Notes: generated from the sequence alone by a model not told the origin. DNA of 42,634 nt from Phlegmacium glaucopus (GCA_015039465.1 MU130546.1:1-42634), one strand, 5' to 3'; counted from the first letter of the stretch, positions 10,297 through 21,387 are shown. A program made the numbers and translations.

Positions 10297-10569
10297 TATT
10301 CAGGGATCAAGATCAACTGCGCTTGAGAATGTAGGACCCTGGGGCTGTGATATGCCCTGATTCTCGACGCTGGAAGAGGTGTCGTTGATCTCAAAACTGG
10401 GTTAATGAGGGTCGAAGAAAGAGCAGTTGCTAAAAAAGAGTTTGCTTTGCTTGACCCCGGATCATTCGGATTATTTGGATCCCGCTCCGTCGCCAAATAA
10501 CAGCAGTGGAACAGACTACTTACGACAAACGTTAACGTGGAAGCTCACGAATCTCTTGCTGGCCAAACT
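10297..10569. promoter_or_regulatory. Divergent promoter region of SQS1 and USE1
   Basis: Only 273 bp separate the start codons of SQS1 (leftward) and USE1 (rightward), so both promoters must lie here or overlap. I see no clear TATA box. The assignment rests on gene layout alone. Confidence 0.5.
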
Positions 10570-11629
10570 ATGGACGAACCTCATCATGACGAAATTAATT
10601 TGATACGCTTATTGCGACGACTGGAAAAATCAGTTTCTAATAAAGAAGAGTGGCAGTCAAGTTCTCGTCCACAGCCTGAGATTTGGCTCAAGACACAAAG
10701 TACATTGCAGGTGGGTATCATTTCCTACTCTGAACAAAAGTGTCCTTCTTATCCTATTTTCTCTCCAGAAGCTGAAATTTGCACGAAAGTTGCTCAAGAA
10801 TGTCGAGTTTGACGATACGGATCTGTCTCCGTGTGTATTTTTTTCTTTGGCGGATATGTGAAGCTTTTCCATGGCTTAATACATTGGTTTCGTGATAGCA
10901 AACGAATAAAGCAGCTCAATGATACAAAGATAAAGCTGGATAGAATCGAGGTATTTCTGAAAGATTGTGAAAAGGTGTGTTTATAGATTTCTCTAAGTTG
11001 TGTTATTATAATTCACCCTCTCTCCTGCAAAGCAAACAAAACCAGAGGTTCCCAAACCTGTACCTATCCTACCGACCCTTCCCTTGCCATCAGAGCCAAC
11101 GCCGCCACCTTACTCCGAGATTGAAGAAAGCCAGGAGTCTCAATCACAATCTGTGGGGAGACGGTCCCCAAATATATCTACAACCGGGTTATTTATCTCA
11201 CCTCCCGACCCTTCCGAATTCTCTCCAACTCTAATAACATCCGCTATCCCCTCCCTCCTTCCAGTCAACGCCTCCGACACCGCTTCAACATCTGCTTACG
11301 CCCGTGCCTCTGCCATACCAATGGCGCGTAAATTCGGAGTCGGTAATTCTATTAGTGTTCAAGAAGAACTATCATCCCAGCTAGAGTTGATGGCGGCACA
11401 GCTCAAACGTAATGCAATACACTTCTCGACATCGTTAGCCAAAGACCAGGCGGTCGTTGAGGATGCTCAACAGAAGTTGGAAGGTAACTACGATGTGATG
11501 CTGAAAGAACGTGTTAGGTTGAGGGATCATCGTGGCAAGAGTGGTTCGACGACGTGTATGGTGTTGGCTATTGTAGCCTTGGTCTTAGTACTGTTCATGC
11601 TTATGGTTTCGATCATTAGGTTCTCATAG
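10570..11629 (+). CDS. USE1: Use1-like SNARE of the endoplasmic reticulum
   Basis: Four exons (10570-10710, 10769-10830, 10899-10974, 11033-11629) give 291 residues with consistent phases. The N-terminal part is polar and helical (LIRLLRRLEKSV, then KLKFARKLL). A Pro/Ser-rich linker follows. A C-terminal SNARE-like helix starts near QEELSSQLELMAAQLKRNA and runs through AKDQAVVEDAQQKLEGNYD. The protein ends in a hydrophobic anchor (TTCMVLAIVALVLVLFMLMV) with five residues after it, so it is tail-anchored. This is the layout of Use1, a SNARE for Golgi-to-ER retrograde traffic that pairs with Sec20, Ufe1 and Sec22. I set the start at the first ATG after an in-frame GTG. It is read divergently from SQS1. 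Confidence 0.85.
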
Positions 11630-11759
11630 AGGACCCTAGTTACCTTTTTATGGCATTATATATATATATCACTTTCCATTTCCTTGTCAGCCCCACCTTA
11701 GACTTAGCGAACCTAGATCCCGTCAATTTCCGACCTCTTTTTTGTCACCTCCATCCTCC

Positions 11760-12416
11760 ATGCGCTTTTTGATTCTTGGTGCCACTGGCCCTAGCGGCAT
11801 CCTCATTGTACGAAAAACACTGCAAGTATATCCAGACGCCAGCATTGTCATCTTCGCAAGATCACCACAAAAAGTTCCTGAGGACCTCGCACAGAACTCG
11901 GCCATCACGCTCATCAAAGGCGAATTCAAAGATCTTGATGCACTCTCCACCGCCGTTGAAGGGGTTGATGTTGTATTCTCTGCCCTTGGACCATCAGCAA
12001 ACCACCCAGCAGGCAACATTATCGCCACTTTCTATGGCCACCTTATCGACTTGATGAATAAATACAACGTTAAACGAATCATCCTCCTGGGCACCGCATC
12101 CATAACAGACTCTAAAGACAAACCCAGTTGGATTTTTAAGCTGCTCGTTGCTGGGGTTCGACTTGCGGCGCATACAGCGTATCTGGACATCGTCGCAGTT
12201 GGAGAAGTCATACGTACTCGAGGGGATGCATTGGACTGGACCATCGTGCGAGTTCCTCTTTTGACAGATAGAGAGTCTGAGGGGGTGGTTGCCGGTCATA
12301 TTGGAGATGGAAAAACGGGAACTCATCTGTCGAGGAAAGCGTATGCTGCATTTACTGTTCATGAAGTGGAAAAGAGGGAGTGGGTGAAGGAAGCACCTTT
12401 GATCTCATCTCCCTGA
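11760..12416 (+). CDS. NAD(P)-binding Rossmann protein, atypical SDR/NmrA-like
   Basis: A single 218-residue exon starts at ATG 11760 (MRFLILGATGPSGILIVR). The GATGPSG loop after the first strand is the dinucleotide-binding motif of atypical short-chain dehydrogenases (NAD(P)H-binding/NmrA-like families). Other fold landmarks follow: FARSP after strand 2, a D-L-A-EG-DVVFSALGP segment, and VKRIILLGTASI before the usual active-site region. No Tyr-x3-Lys catalytic pair is evident, which fits the atypical class. The substrate is unknown; relatives reduce biliverdin or flavin, or act as redox sensors. It starts 130 bp after USE1 on the same strand. Confidence 0.8.
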   Translation: MRFLILGATGPSGILIVRKTLQVYPDASIVIFARSPQKVPEDLAQNSAITLIKGEFKDLDALSTAVEGVDVVFSALGPSANHPAGNIIATFYGHLIDLMNKYNVKRIILLGTASITDSKDKPSWIFKLLVAGVRLAAHTAYLDIVAVGEVIRTRGDALDWTIVRVPLLTDRESEGVVAGHIGDGKTGTHLSRKAYAAFTVHEVEKREWVKEAPLISSP

Positions 12417-13359
12417 GAGACGGAAAGTTGTAAGCCTGACAAAATATATACAATACGATCCCCTGCTGAAGAGACTTCTGTCTATATCCCAACAAGATAG
12501 TTGTGGCTATACTAACGTCCTGTCCTTGAGTGGCTTGATCACACTACATTTCATTCTGACTCTTCTGCAAGTTAGCTTATATCTCGGATGTACCATTTGT
12601 TCGGAATACTGCTACTTAGTCTTGTTCTTGTTGGCTAGGTTAATTCAGCGACAAAACCCTAAAAACCTGAGATTGCCTTGAGTATGTATGTACGAGGGTC
12701 GGAATGTATGTCTGAGGAGTCGTACCACCGAGGACGTTCCCTATTTCGAGAGTCCGCCCCTCCATGTCCCTACTAAACTGCAGCCACCGTCAATTGTGCT
12801 CATAAGGGATTCATCCAAATTTTGTGGCTAAATCATATTTAATTTAAATATACTATAGCGAACAATTTTTTGTGTAAAAAACGCAGCTGCAATGGTTAAT
12901 AAAGAGCCAGGATAATTTGGCCGCAGACGTCCATGAAGTGCCGTGTGTGGCAGTGCAACACACTCGAGATGGGCAATTTTCAGGATCCACCCAGACTAAA
13001 AAAGTGCGATCCTTCGTACAGAGTTTGAAGTTCGAACAAGGGGCGTCAACGAGAAAAGAACTTTGATACAAAGTACTTATACTGGAACAAAAATTGACAG
13101 TCCTGACAGTCCGAACATTCAGACCCGGAACAAAAGGTACAACGGCGCCAACATTTCGTGGCAAGGAAGTGAGTCCATATTAGTAACGACGATAGCCTGC
13201 TATGTACATGTCTTGATCTGCATTTGTGTTTTCTTGATTTTCAATAAATAGGCAATACTGGGAGTCGAATCGTAGTTGAGACGAGGAAATTGAGAATCGA
13301 TGAGCAAACTGTTTGACAACGACAGGTGCCAGGCTTCATTTCTTGAAGTTAAAGCGACA
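12417..13359. other. Intergenic region, no gene seen
   Basis: The 3' flanks of two convergent genes meet here. Open frames at 12853-13164 and 13063-13251 show no recognisable protein and no splice continuation. An AT-rich run lies at about 12830-12870. Confidence 0.6.
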
Positions 13360-14134
13360 TTACTTGGACTCCTCGGTGGTGCTCGGAGCTTTCACAGAGT
13401 CAACCACGGTGGCAACTTTCTCATCAACGGGGTAGGTGTAAGTGGGAGGGGCAGAATTCGGGGTGTTGTCCACGATTTCCTCGATGATGGTGATCTGAGA
13501 ATACTCATGCTCGTCACTAGATCGTCCTCTCACAGTGCGGTACATGACGACGGCAATGACCCAGACCATCCTGAGGAGAACTCCAATTCCGCAGCCTGGA
13601 TCAACACGTAAGCATGAAAAAGAAGAAAAAAAAAAGGTAGACTGAAAGTCTCACCGAGAACGAAGGCGACAGCTCTACCCTCCCAGCGGCCCAAATTCTT
13701 GAGGGAGTAGTGGATGCGAGTAAGGAAGGGTGGTTTGCGACCATGGCCCATTGCAACTGCATGACCGAAACGGAATTTACGATGATGTGCGTGTTCTGGC
13801 ACATCGACGTTCTTCCCGGGTGCAAAGAATGTGGCTTCAATGTGGCTAGGTCTTCCAATGTTATTAGGTATTGCGGCAGCTTTACCCTCCCAGTGGAAAA
13901 TGGAGATGGGGATGCGAGATATGAAGGATGCTTTGCCGGCGCAGGGGGGGCCAGCATGTCCAACACGGATTTTGAAAGGTGTACTTTCAGCATTGCTAGG
14001 AATCACCAGCATAGGTGCCGCAAGGACCTGGGCTAGAGAAAAGGAATATTGTCAGCATTCCTGTCTCGCCGCATGCATCATGACATACCAATCCCCGCAA
14101 CAGCGAGAAATGAACCATAGGTGAAGAATATCAT
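13360..14134 (-). CDS. Small secretory-pathway membrane protein, unknown function
   Basis: Three exons (14134-14089, 14032-13655, 13595-13360) join to 219 residues. The N-terminus (MIFFTYGSFLAVAGIAQVLA) looks like a signal peptide, interrupted by intron 1. The middle is basic and His/Pro-rich (PEHAHHRKFRFGHAVAMGHG). One strong helix near residues 140-165 (GRAVAFVLGCGIGVLLRMVW and the following IAVVMY) is probably a membrane anchor. An acidic, Thr/Pro-rich tail follows (DEHEYSQITIIEE). I associate the WEGRAVAF-GCGIGVL-RM block with a family of uncharacterised Agaricomycete proteins, but no function is known to me. A topology with a lumenal N-terminus and cytosolic tail is inference. Confidence 0.75.
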
Positions 14135-15229
14135 GGATCTAGTATAAAGTTTGCAAAGGAGTCTGAAGACGCTCTGAAGTTTGCCTCGGAGTTATGTAGG
14201 TTGTTAAGGTAAGAGAATGGATGATATAATAACCTTTACCCCTTGCCCACAGCATGTTCGACATTTCAATCTCCGCGTGACTCATCGTGACATATGTGAC
14301 AAGTGGCAGTGGCAATAGAAAAGGCCCACTGAGTAAATCCAAATGTACCTCTCACGGTTATCATAGCTTGGACCTATGCTTGGACCTTACTTGGAACTCA
14401 ATATTGGATCCATTGTGTACTCAGGTACCCTTATTCCCTGCGACATAACCTACCTCTTGGCCGGGACCTGTCAGCGTTGATTATTGAGCCGTTGGGCGCA
14501 AGTTGGTGCAATAAATAGAGTATGACACGTACTGCGCTCTTCGCGGCCACTACTCTTCCTTTCTTGTAGAGGTAGTAGTAACTCATTCAATAGAAAATGA
14601 TCTTGGCTAGATACCGCCATTGTACACAGCGCGTCAAATTCTGCTAGGACGGCAAAGGAGAAATATGACTCAGAATGACAAGTCAGTTTTTGTTTTTTAT
14701 CCGAGTCAGGGCAAAATTGTGTAGTATTACAGGGCAACGTTCAGATTGGCAGATTAAAATAAGTAGAATGTGACTCGGAATACAGAAGGTCAGTACTGAG
14801 TATAGCCTTAGAAGCAATGTCTTATGTCAGATTCTGTCAGGGACGGCAAAATGACTCAGAACCACAGATGTGATGACACCGGTGGCAGATATAAAGTTAT
14901 GAATTCTTCGTAGCAATGCAAATCTCTTTTATCGAATAGCTAGGAGTTTTGAAAGATAATGATCAATGAAAAGGTAATTGGGTAAAGGGTATTAATAGAC
15001 CAGCTATCCCTAAGCGGCGAATGATACTGATATCAACTGCCTGCTGCCTGATGCCAACCTGTGGGTCAGAGATAAGAATGATCATCATGATAATCTTGAA
15101 AGAAAAAAATAAATGACGGGACGACAATGCCGTGCGTGATCGCTGCATCACTTGTCATCAGTATAGCGTTAACGATAACAGAAGTAGGGACATACAAGCT
15201 AAAATTACAATGACAGAGCCTTTCATTAC
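14135..15229. other. Intergenic region with imperfect short repeats
   Basis: No gene is seen. The words ggacggcaaa and atgactcagaa recur together near 14653-14680 and 14840-14862, with a third partial copy near 14768-14785. This hints at a local duplication. The 5' part should hold the promoter of the small membrane protein. Confidence 0.5.
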
Positions 15230-17778
15230 TTACGTCGGAGCACTGTATCTGGCTCCAAAGACGCCTTCCTCTATGGCCTTGATTTCTGGGGAGGGGGAAA
15301 GGAGTGGGTTAGGAAAATAGACCAGGATGAGCTGCTAAAATGGGCTTACGAAGTGCGACATGGCTTGTATGGAACCGGCAAAGTGCAAGGTTACCTGTAA
15401 AGTGTTTCTTCATCATCTCTAAAACCAAAGGAATCAAAGGAGGAAAACCGACCCATTATATACCACATATTAGGAATACCCAAATCACGCCATACACCAT
15501 TAATTTCACCCTCGCTGTTCAAGCCCCAGATAGGCTTGCATCTATTGATCAACTCATCACCACCAACCCTCCTAATTTGATCGCGCACATCCCCGACGCT
15601 ATCAGTTGCAAACAAATGAAATTCTATCTTGGTACCATGAGTGAATGAAATACAACCTACCCGGTAGCGAAAACGACAACATCAGCTGCCAATTCAGTGC
15701 CGTTCTCGAACACGATGCTGCTTTCTGTGAAACTCTTGATGACGCTGTCAGATTTCAACTTGATTTTTCCATCTGCGATTAACTTGCTTGCTCCAGTGTC
15801 TACACATAGAATTGATGGATCAGCATCAATTCACGTCACTAAAGACAGATAGAAATTAAGGACAAGGGACGACGACATACCGAGATAGTATCCTCCTGCT
15901 TTGGACCAGGCTAGTAACCCGAACCCAGAATCTTTAATACCAAGATTTGTCCTGAAACCGACTTTGTGGAGAGCCTCCAGCATATCCCTATCAACGACTC
16001 AATAAAGTATAATTGGTTCATATCACATGTATCGCTTACTTGTCTAATTCAGCGATCTGAGCAGCTGATCTTTGACCCATTCCAACAGACATATGATGAG
16101 GGAACGATGCATTAAACCTGTCTGCAATATCGACGGGAATCGCATTCTCCGAGTATACACCTGTGGATTTGAAGGGATGAGATAAGTAAGGAGTTTTACG
16201 CTTTTTGAAGTCATGAAAAATGCTTGACCTTCCATGATGACCTTCCATCCATTCAATGTCGACATGATATAAGTTGACCCACGTTGGAACATTGTCACAT
16301 CTACAGTAAGCCGGGAGGGATAAGCTATGGTCTCTATTTTAATTTATACGCAGTATAATCAACTCACCAACTCCGTGGTCGTAGTAATCAGCAGCAATAT
16401 CATGAGCTAAATCAATCGATAAAAGGTCTTGTCAGTTTGGAGCTGCGGAAGATGATTGTCATGTATTCAAACCTGAGGTACAGGCGCCCACGACGACAAC
16501 TTTCTTCCCTTGGTGATCAGATGCCTTTTTGTGTTGACCGGAATGCAAGATCTGTCCTTTAAATTTATTCTATGATTATCATTTAAAAGTTGGTCATCTT
16601 GTATTTCCAATGTCAAAAACTTACCATTCCAGGATAAATCGGTGCGTTCGGTAGACCAGCCAATCCAGTCGCGAAAATGAGATGCTTGACTATGAACTTG
16701 CGTTCTGTACCATCTTGACCACGTTTGACTGTGATATGCCACTTGTTGGTGCTCGGATCTTGTGACACCGACGTCGTGGAGGAAGAGGTCCAGACGTTCA
16801 GTTCGAGCGCCTCTGCGTAGTGTTCTAACCAATTCGCTAGCTGTGATTTACACCGTTAACAAGGGTCTCATACACATCCCGTTCGACAATACCTTTTGAG
16901 ATGGCGAATATACAGGCCAAGTAGGCGGGAACCTTACAATTCATCAGTAGGCGAAATGTGCAATCAAAATGATACAAGCTCACGGGAGGTAAGGCATGTG
17001 ATCATACCCTAGGCAACGATTACTATCCTTCTATCAGAAACGAGATCCCAGACTCACAAACAGGATCATGTAAACACAACGCCTCATATCGGTTTCGCCA
17101 ATTATCTCCTATCCTAGGATTTTGCTCCAAAACCAAAGAAGGAACATCCAAAGCTTTCAATCGAGCCGCAATCTCCAATCCACTCTGTCCACCACCGATG
17201 ATGATAGCCACAGGATCGCAGTCGACAAAATCAATTTCTTTCTTCCTCTGTGATTCCCATTTACCGTGATTGGGATTGTGATTTCTGAGCGGCCCGACTT
17301 TTTCCGGAAAGCCGGTTAAGCTCTCTAAATTAGTGAACACGACATGTGCTTTCCATTCCCCACTAGGGGTCGGTACCAGTCGAGCAATTCCAGAAGCTTT
17401 TCCCACCCCGGTAGAGAAATCGAACATAAGGCTGATCCAAGCAAGGTCAGGATAAGGTTGTTGAAGCCCAACGTATTCATTCCTCATTGAGAAGTCATGA
17501 AGTTTGGTGAGAGCCAGTCGATCGTTCAAGAAAGTGAGGATCTTATGTTCTCCTGAGAATGTACGCATGTCCCAAGTGAGAGCTAGCATGTCTCGCCAGA
17601 ATGCGTCTGGAAGGAGCAGCATGCTGGTGATAGTCGACGCATCGCCTGAGGCTGCGGCTTTGGATAGGGAGGTCAACCACTGGTGGGCTATGCTGTGAGC
17701 ATCGAGGTCAGATAGAACGGAGACAGATACGCCGAGACGGTCGAGTGTGGGTAGAGGAATATCCGGGATGTTGGTCAT
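15230..17778 (-). CDS. Flavin-containing monooxygenase-like oxidoreductase
   Basis: Thirteen exons join in frame to about 607 residues. Clear examples are 17778-17058, 17008-16984, 16932-16893, 16840-16625 and 16569-16473; the last ends at 15230. Residues 30-165 form an N-terminal domain that looks like an NTF2/SnoaL-type fold. An FAD-binding Rossmann motif follows (VAIIIGGGQSGLEIAARL, then NPRIGDNWRNRY). The PVWYDHMPYLPFPPTWP segment is usual for this group. A second Rossmann motif (VVVVGACTSAHDIA, then TMFQRGST) binds NADPH, and VVVFATG lies near the C-terminus. Such enzymes hydroxylate or Baeyer-Villiger oxidise small molecules; the substrate is unknown. In the second dinucleotide motif a Cys replaces the usual second Gly (GACTSA), as in many fungal relatives. 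No biosynthetic cluster partners are nearby. Confidence 0.87.
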
Positions 17779-18284
17779 TGCCGCAGGGTAGGTTCGGTTG
17801 AGAGAGGTAATGCTGAGAAAATAATAGTCTGGCCTTTATGAGAATTACGAATGGACCCGAGCTCTAATTATAACTTGATCCGCATAAAGACTGAGTGTAT
17901 GGAATCAATGAGGCGTGCACTCAACGGCAGCTAATTACATACAATGCATATGCAACCTCGCATAGTTCAATGGCCAAGTCCTTTGTAGAAAGAAAACTGG
18001 TCGACTGGCCAGCGACGGCGCCAACGCTAAGTAGATGGCTAAGTTCATCTTAAGCGTTAAAGTCAATGTTCCTGGACTGACCGGTTGACAGTTGTGTGTT
18101 CTTCACCCAGGTTCGGAGCACCCTTCTGCGCGGTACAAACAGAGCCGAATATGGATGTTTGTTGAGTAAATAGGGCCGTTTATGTAAGATGTCTGAGACT
18201 ACTAGACGCATTCTGTGAGTTGCAGCTGCCTAATGCACTCGGCGCATCCTTACGAGTTCCATAGTGTTGAACCAAACAGCTTTG
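17779..18284. promoter_or_regulatory. Divergent upstream region of the monooxygenase and the next gene
   Basis: The 506 bp between two divergent start codons must contain both promoters. No specific element stands out and I see no open frame that looks coding. Confidence 0.4.
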
Positions 18285-18764
18285 ATGACATCCACTCCCC
18301 CACCTTTATCGTCTACTTCCGCACCTACTTCAAGTTCACCGCCTGCAACATCTACAACATCTCCCAAGCGTCGAAAGGTCAAATATGCGAAAGCTTACGG
18401 CTATCTCCTTGACCCTTCCCTTATCTATCAACAAGCGATTAAGGATGGCACAGCTATCGAGGGCCAGTTGGGTTGCACTTTCGCACAATATAAAATTCGC
18501 CTTGCCAAACACTGCGGGATTAAGTATGACAACATAATATCCATGCGCAATCCTGGTCGGGACAAGCCGTCAATGTACTGCGAGTGTGACAACATAGTAC
18601 TTGTACGCAATCCTGTTCGGGACATGGCGCCAATATTCTGCCTTGTGACGGCAACTAATCTGTCAAAGCAATCCAGGATTCCCCCTACGGATATCATCGA
18701 AAAGGCAAAGGAATTCTTGGGGACGACGGAAGAACCACAGTGGTACTTCATGCTCAGAGAATAA
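18285..18764 (+). CDS. Hypothetical protein with an internal 20-residue repeat
   Basis: An intronless frame of 159 residues starts at ATG 18285; an in-frame TTG lies 21 bp earlier. After a Ser/Thr/Pro-rich start and a basic patch (SPKRRKVKYAKAYGYLLDP), the body is mixed alpha/beta in character. A 60 bp tandem duplication gives two diverged 20-residue units, beginning YDNIISMRNPGRD and CDNIVLVRNPVRD. I do not recognise a family or function. The repeat units differ at many positions but keep frame, which favours a real gene over chance. There is no signal peptide or membrane segment. Confidence 0.5.
   Translation: MTSTPPPLSSTSAPTSSSPPATSTTSPKRRKVKYAKAYGYLLDPSLIYQQAIKDGTAIEGQLGCTFAQYKIRLAKHCGIKYDNIISMRNPGRDKPSMYCECDNIVLVRNPVRDMAPIFCLVTATNLSKQSRIPPTDIIEKAKEFLGTTEEPQWYFMLRE
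18527..18646 (+). repeat. Diverged 60 bp in-frame tandem duplication
   Basis: Units at 18527-18586 and 18587-18646 both begin tgacaacata and share cgcaatcctg-tcgggaca. They encode two 20-residue repeats in the hypothetical protein. Confidence 0.8.
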
Positions 18765-19966
18765 ATTGGGTACGTGTTTAGTATTTTATAACTTTGCAGC
18801 AACGGTTCACTCACCTACCTAAAGTGCAGTAACACCTCTATCAACTATCAACAATATTTGATGTTCTGGAGTTACCCCTCTTGCCTCAGCGTTCGGTCCT
18901 CTGGTCCTATCCTCCTTTGCATCTCATTGTTCAAAAGCACAACTTATTATCAAGGAATCTGCCCTTTGTAATCAGCATTACTGATCAGACACTGAGTTTT
19001 TACTTTTGAGTCGTTTAGTGTATGCTCGTGGACCTCCTTTCCAAATCAAACTCGCTACTTCTCGTTTCGCCAGCCATTAGCAACGTTTCCTGCCGGTGAA
19101 TATCTAGACGACTCAGAATCCATCCATCCTTGTACAAGAACCCCATCCATCTTCACCAGATCCAATGAACATTGGCCAGATATAATTTATGCACGCAGTA
19201 AGCACGAATTGACCAGAAGACTAGAGGAAAGCCCGCTGCTTCAAGTTGGTCTTGTTTAACAGTTTTCGGACTTCAAAAATACACATTGGTCTTGACTCTT
19301 GTGTTCGTGAGTGTATTTGCTGAAAGTGATTGAGGTCTGGAATGAAGCGGGAAGTGCTCCCAAGTACTCGGCGCGTGATCTGATGGAAAGGTCGTTGATA
19401 ACTCATGGTGGAAAATTGCAAGACAATTGTGGAACGAAGTCATGGCCTTTACGAACATTCCACTCCTAATGATCAACTTAATGCATGATGTCTAGCCCTT
19501 GTGACATGTCCAAGCGCAATTAAGTATTGCCGGTGGCCTTCCAGGACGGTTGATTTGAAGTTAGAAGCTAGGTTTGTATAGCTTCGGCAGTTCCACCACA
19601 CCTTGATGACCCCAGACACTTCACACGGCGTACTACGATTGTTTTTTAAAATCCAAGTCCATTCCAAATCATGGATGGATGGTACAACATCTTCCCAATT
19701 TTGCACGACACTCACGCCATGCCTTGACCGACGAGAGATTTCAAGTTGATGATGCGCAGTCATTACGAATATTGACTACACCGAGCTCAGAGTAAAAGAA
19801 CGAAGGTGGCGACGAGATGTATGCCACCGAAAAGAAAATAAAAACTTAGTTTAATAGCCTCATCGCCTCTAGATCTACTATACAACATAATGGCATAACG
19901 AGGCGTGTCTTCCCTTTCTCTCCGGTGTTTTAACTGCGCTCTCAACTTAGTCTCCCCTAGACAGAC
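18765..19966. other. Intergenic region, no gene seen
   Basis: About 1.2 kb with only short open frames. The minus frame at 19473-19763 (96 codons) shows no motif and no splice extension. The stretch may hold decayed sequence that I cannot name. Confidence 0.5.
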
Positions 19967-20188
19967 CTAAATGCGAGGTCCTAATACCGTAGGCTCTCTA
20001 AGATTCGGAACATCTCTCCCTTCATTCCAAGTCTCGTCAAACAACATGAGAGATATCTGTCCCATACGCGTTGCGCCCATCATGGTCCCTAGGGGCATTC
20101 CACTTGTCAAAATGTAATGTTCTTGAACACAGTACAGTTCTTTGCATAATTTTATGAAATTGTGAGCGTTCCCACAGCCAAATGAAGA
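19967..20188 (-). pseudogene. Orphan 3' coding fragment, family not recognised
   Basis: A minus-strand frame without its own good start stays open for 73 codons and ends at TAG 19967-19969. Its translation looks like real protein: SFGCGNAHNFIKLCKELYC, then LTSGMPLGTMMGATRMGQIS, and FDETWNEGRDVPNLREP before VLGPRI at the C-terminus. It is closed upstream by a TGA at 20189-20191, and I find no convincing splice acceptor joining it to an upstream exon. It is probably the last exon of a gene whose 5' part has been lost or decayed. A fusion across an intron that I missed cannot be excluded. Confidence 0.45.
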
Positions 20189-20191
20189 TCA

Positions 20192-20747
20192 AGCACTGAT
20201 AAGGCTTTTCATCTTCTAATCCTCTTACTTTCCTTGTATTCTAATAAACTACGGATCCACCTCCAGAATTATTTATACAGGTGATGTTCTATTACATGCA
20301 GACTTGGTGCAGTGGTCGTAAGAATCACCTTATCACAGTCTTATCTCCTTTGTTTGGCTGTGGTGGTCACCGGCGCAAAAAAGTTGCGGTATGATTCTAT
20401 GAATGAAGAATTCCACTTCACTCTAGAAGCTGACCTACGAATATAGAAATGAATGCTTGCTTTCCAAAATGTCCTTGGACGATATCAGGAGGCGTGTCAC
20501 GAGTCGAAAAACACAACGTATGTGTACGGTATGTCGCTGGTGACGGCATGGATCATGGATGAAGAATTCACGACATCTAGAAGCTGACCTCTTTACAAAT
20601 CTCCAAGATAAAACCTAACCAAATTGTGACGGAGATACGGTATTTCCGGTTCAGCGGTGGAGGCTCAACTCTCAAAGGTACCATGGGCATCCAAGCGGAA
20701 AACGCCGGTATAGAATAGAATAGTTACCACAACGGTATTAAGAAGAG
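20192..20747. other. Intergenic region with a diverged direct repeat
   Basis: No gene is seen. A direct repeat of roughly 50 bp is present at about 20391-20436 and 20546-20590, with shared words tgaagaattc and ctagaagctgacct. It may be part of the decayed gene whose 3' end lies at 19967-20188. Confidence 0.45.
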
Positions 20748-21387
20748 ATGGTACGCATATCAGTGTCCACAAATTACAGAGTACAACCACCATTCGCATA
20801 TAAAGGATTCGAAGGAGGGCTTTTGTCAATCCAAAAAATCCACTGCATTCCTATTCTTGACGTGACTGTCCCAAATATGCCTGCTGGACATTATAAAATT
20901 GCTCACGCCCCGATTCTTAACGATGTAGATTTCTGGGCGTATTTGACTGACAACGGGGAAGGGAAGCAACTCACAATCGAGGACGCAACTGGCGAAACTA
21001 ATCAAGAGGTCAAATATAACAAATGTGTTCATCCACTTATCCGCTGAACTGTTTCTGCATCGCAGTGGTACATCACACCAACGTCAGATGAAGGCACTTG
21101 TACAATTACGCCGCAAGCGATCTCCCCGGCTGGTGTCTCGGACGATGTCCCCGACCATCCCGAGCAGGTTTTTCTTCTGAGGAAGCTGCGGAGATGGGTT
21201 TTTAACCTGCTTCCTGGCGACCAAGGGCTCTATGAGTGAGTTTGTTTCATATCTTCTGCAACATTTCTCTAACTTACTTATCAGAATTGTTCCATTCGAT
21301 GATCATCGTATCGGTGCAGAACATCTCCTTGGTGTGGACGACAAACGAAATGTGAAACTACTTGACATTGCCTGTAATGATGGGTAA
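20748..21387 (+). CDS. Small protein, possible beta-trefoil fold
   Basis: Three exons (20748-21008, 21066-21235, 21285-21387) join in frame to 177 residues, with good GT..AG introns. There is no signal peptide. The sequence is rich in short strands with aromatic and Gly/Asp turns (GHYKIAHAP, KQLTIEDATG, QEWYITPTSDEGTCTI, QGLYEIVPFDD). The W-Y-I-x-P ... C-T-I spacing resembles repeats of fungal beta-trefoil proteins, such as ricin-B-like lectins and I66-type protease inhibitors. That is a guess from pattern only, and specific ligand residues are not evident. The RKLRRWVFNLLPGDQGLYE segment is not typical of lectins. The gene may be cytosolic and defence-related, as such fungal proteins often are, but this is inference. 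Confidence 0.55.

Noticed and set aside
12853..13164. 103-codon minus frame
   Set aside because: It has no motif and an odd Cys-rich composition, with no splice partners; likely chance.
15230..18764. A secondary-metabolite gene cluster around the monooxygenase
   Set aside because: No synthase, transporter or regulator lies nearby. The neighbours are an unknown small gene and a membrane protein.
20281..20340. tRNA-like stretch around ggtgcagtggtcgtaagaatcacc
   Set aside because: There is no proper A or B box and no cloverleaf. No tRNA, rRNA or CRISPR array was seen anywhere in the window.
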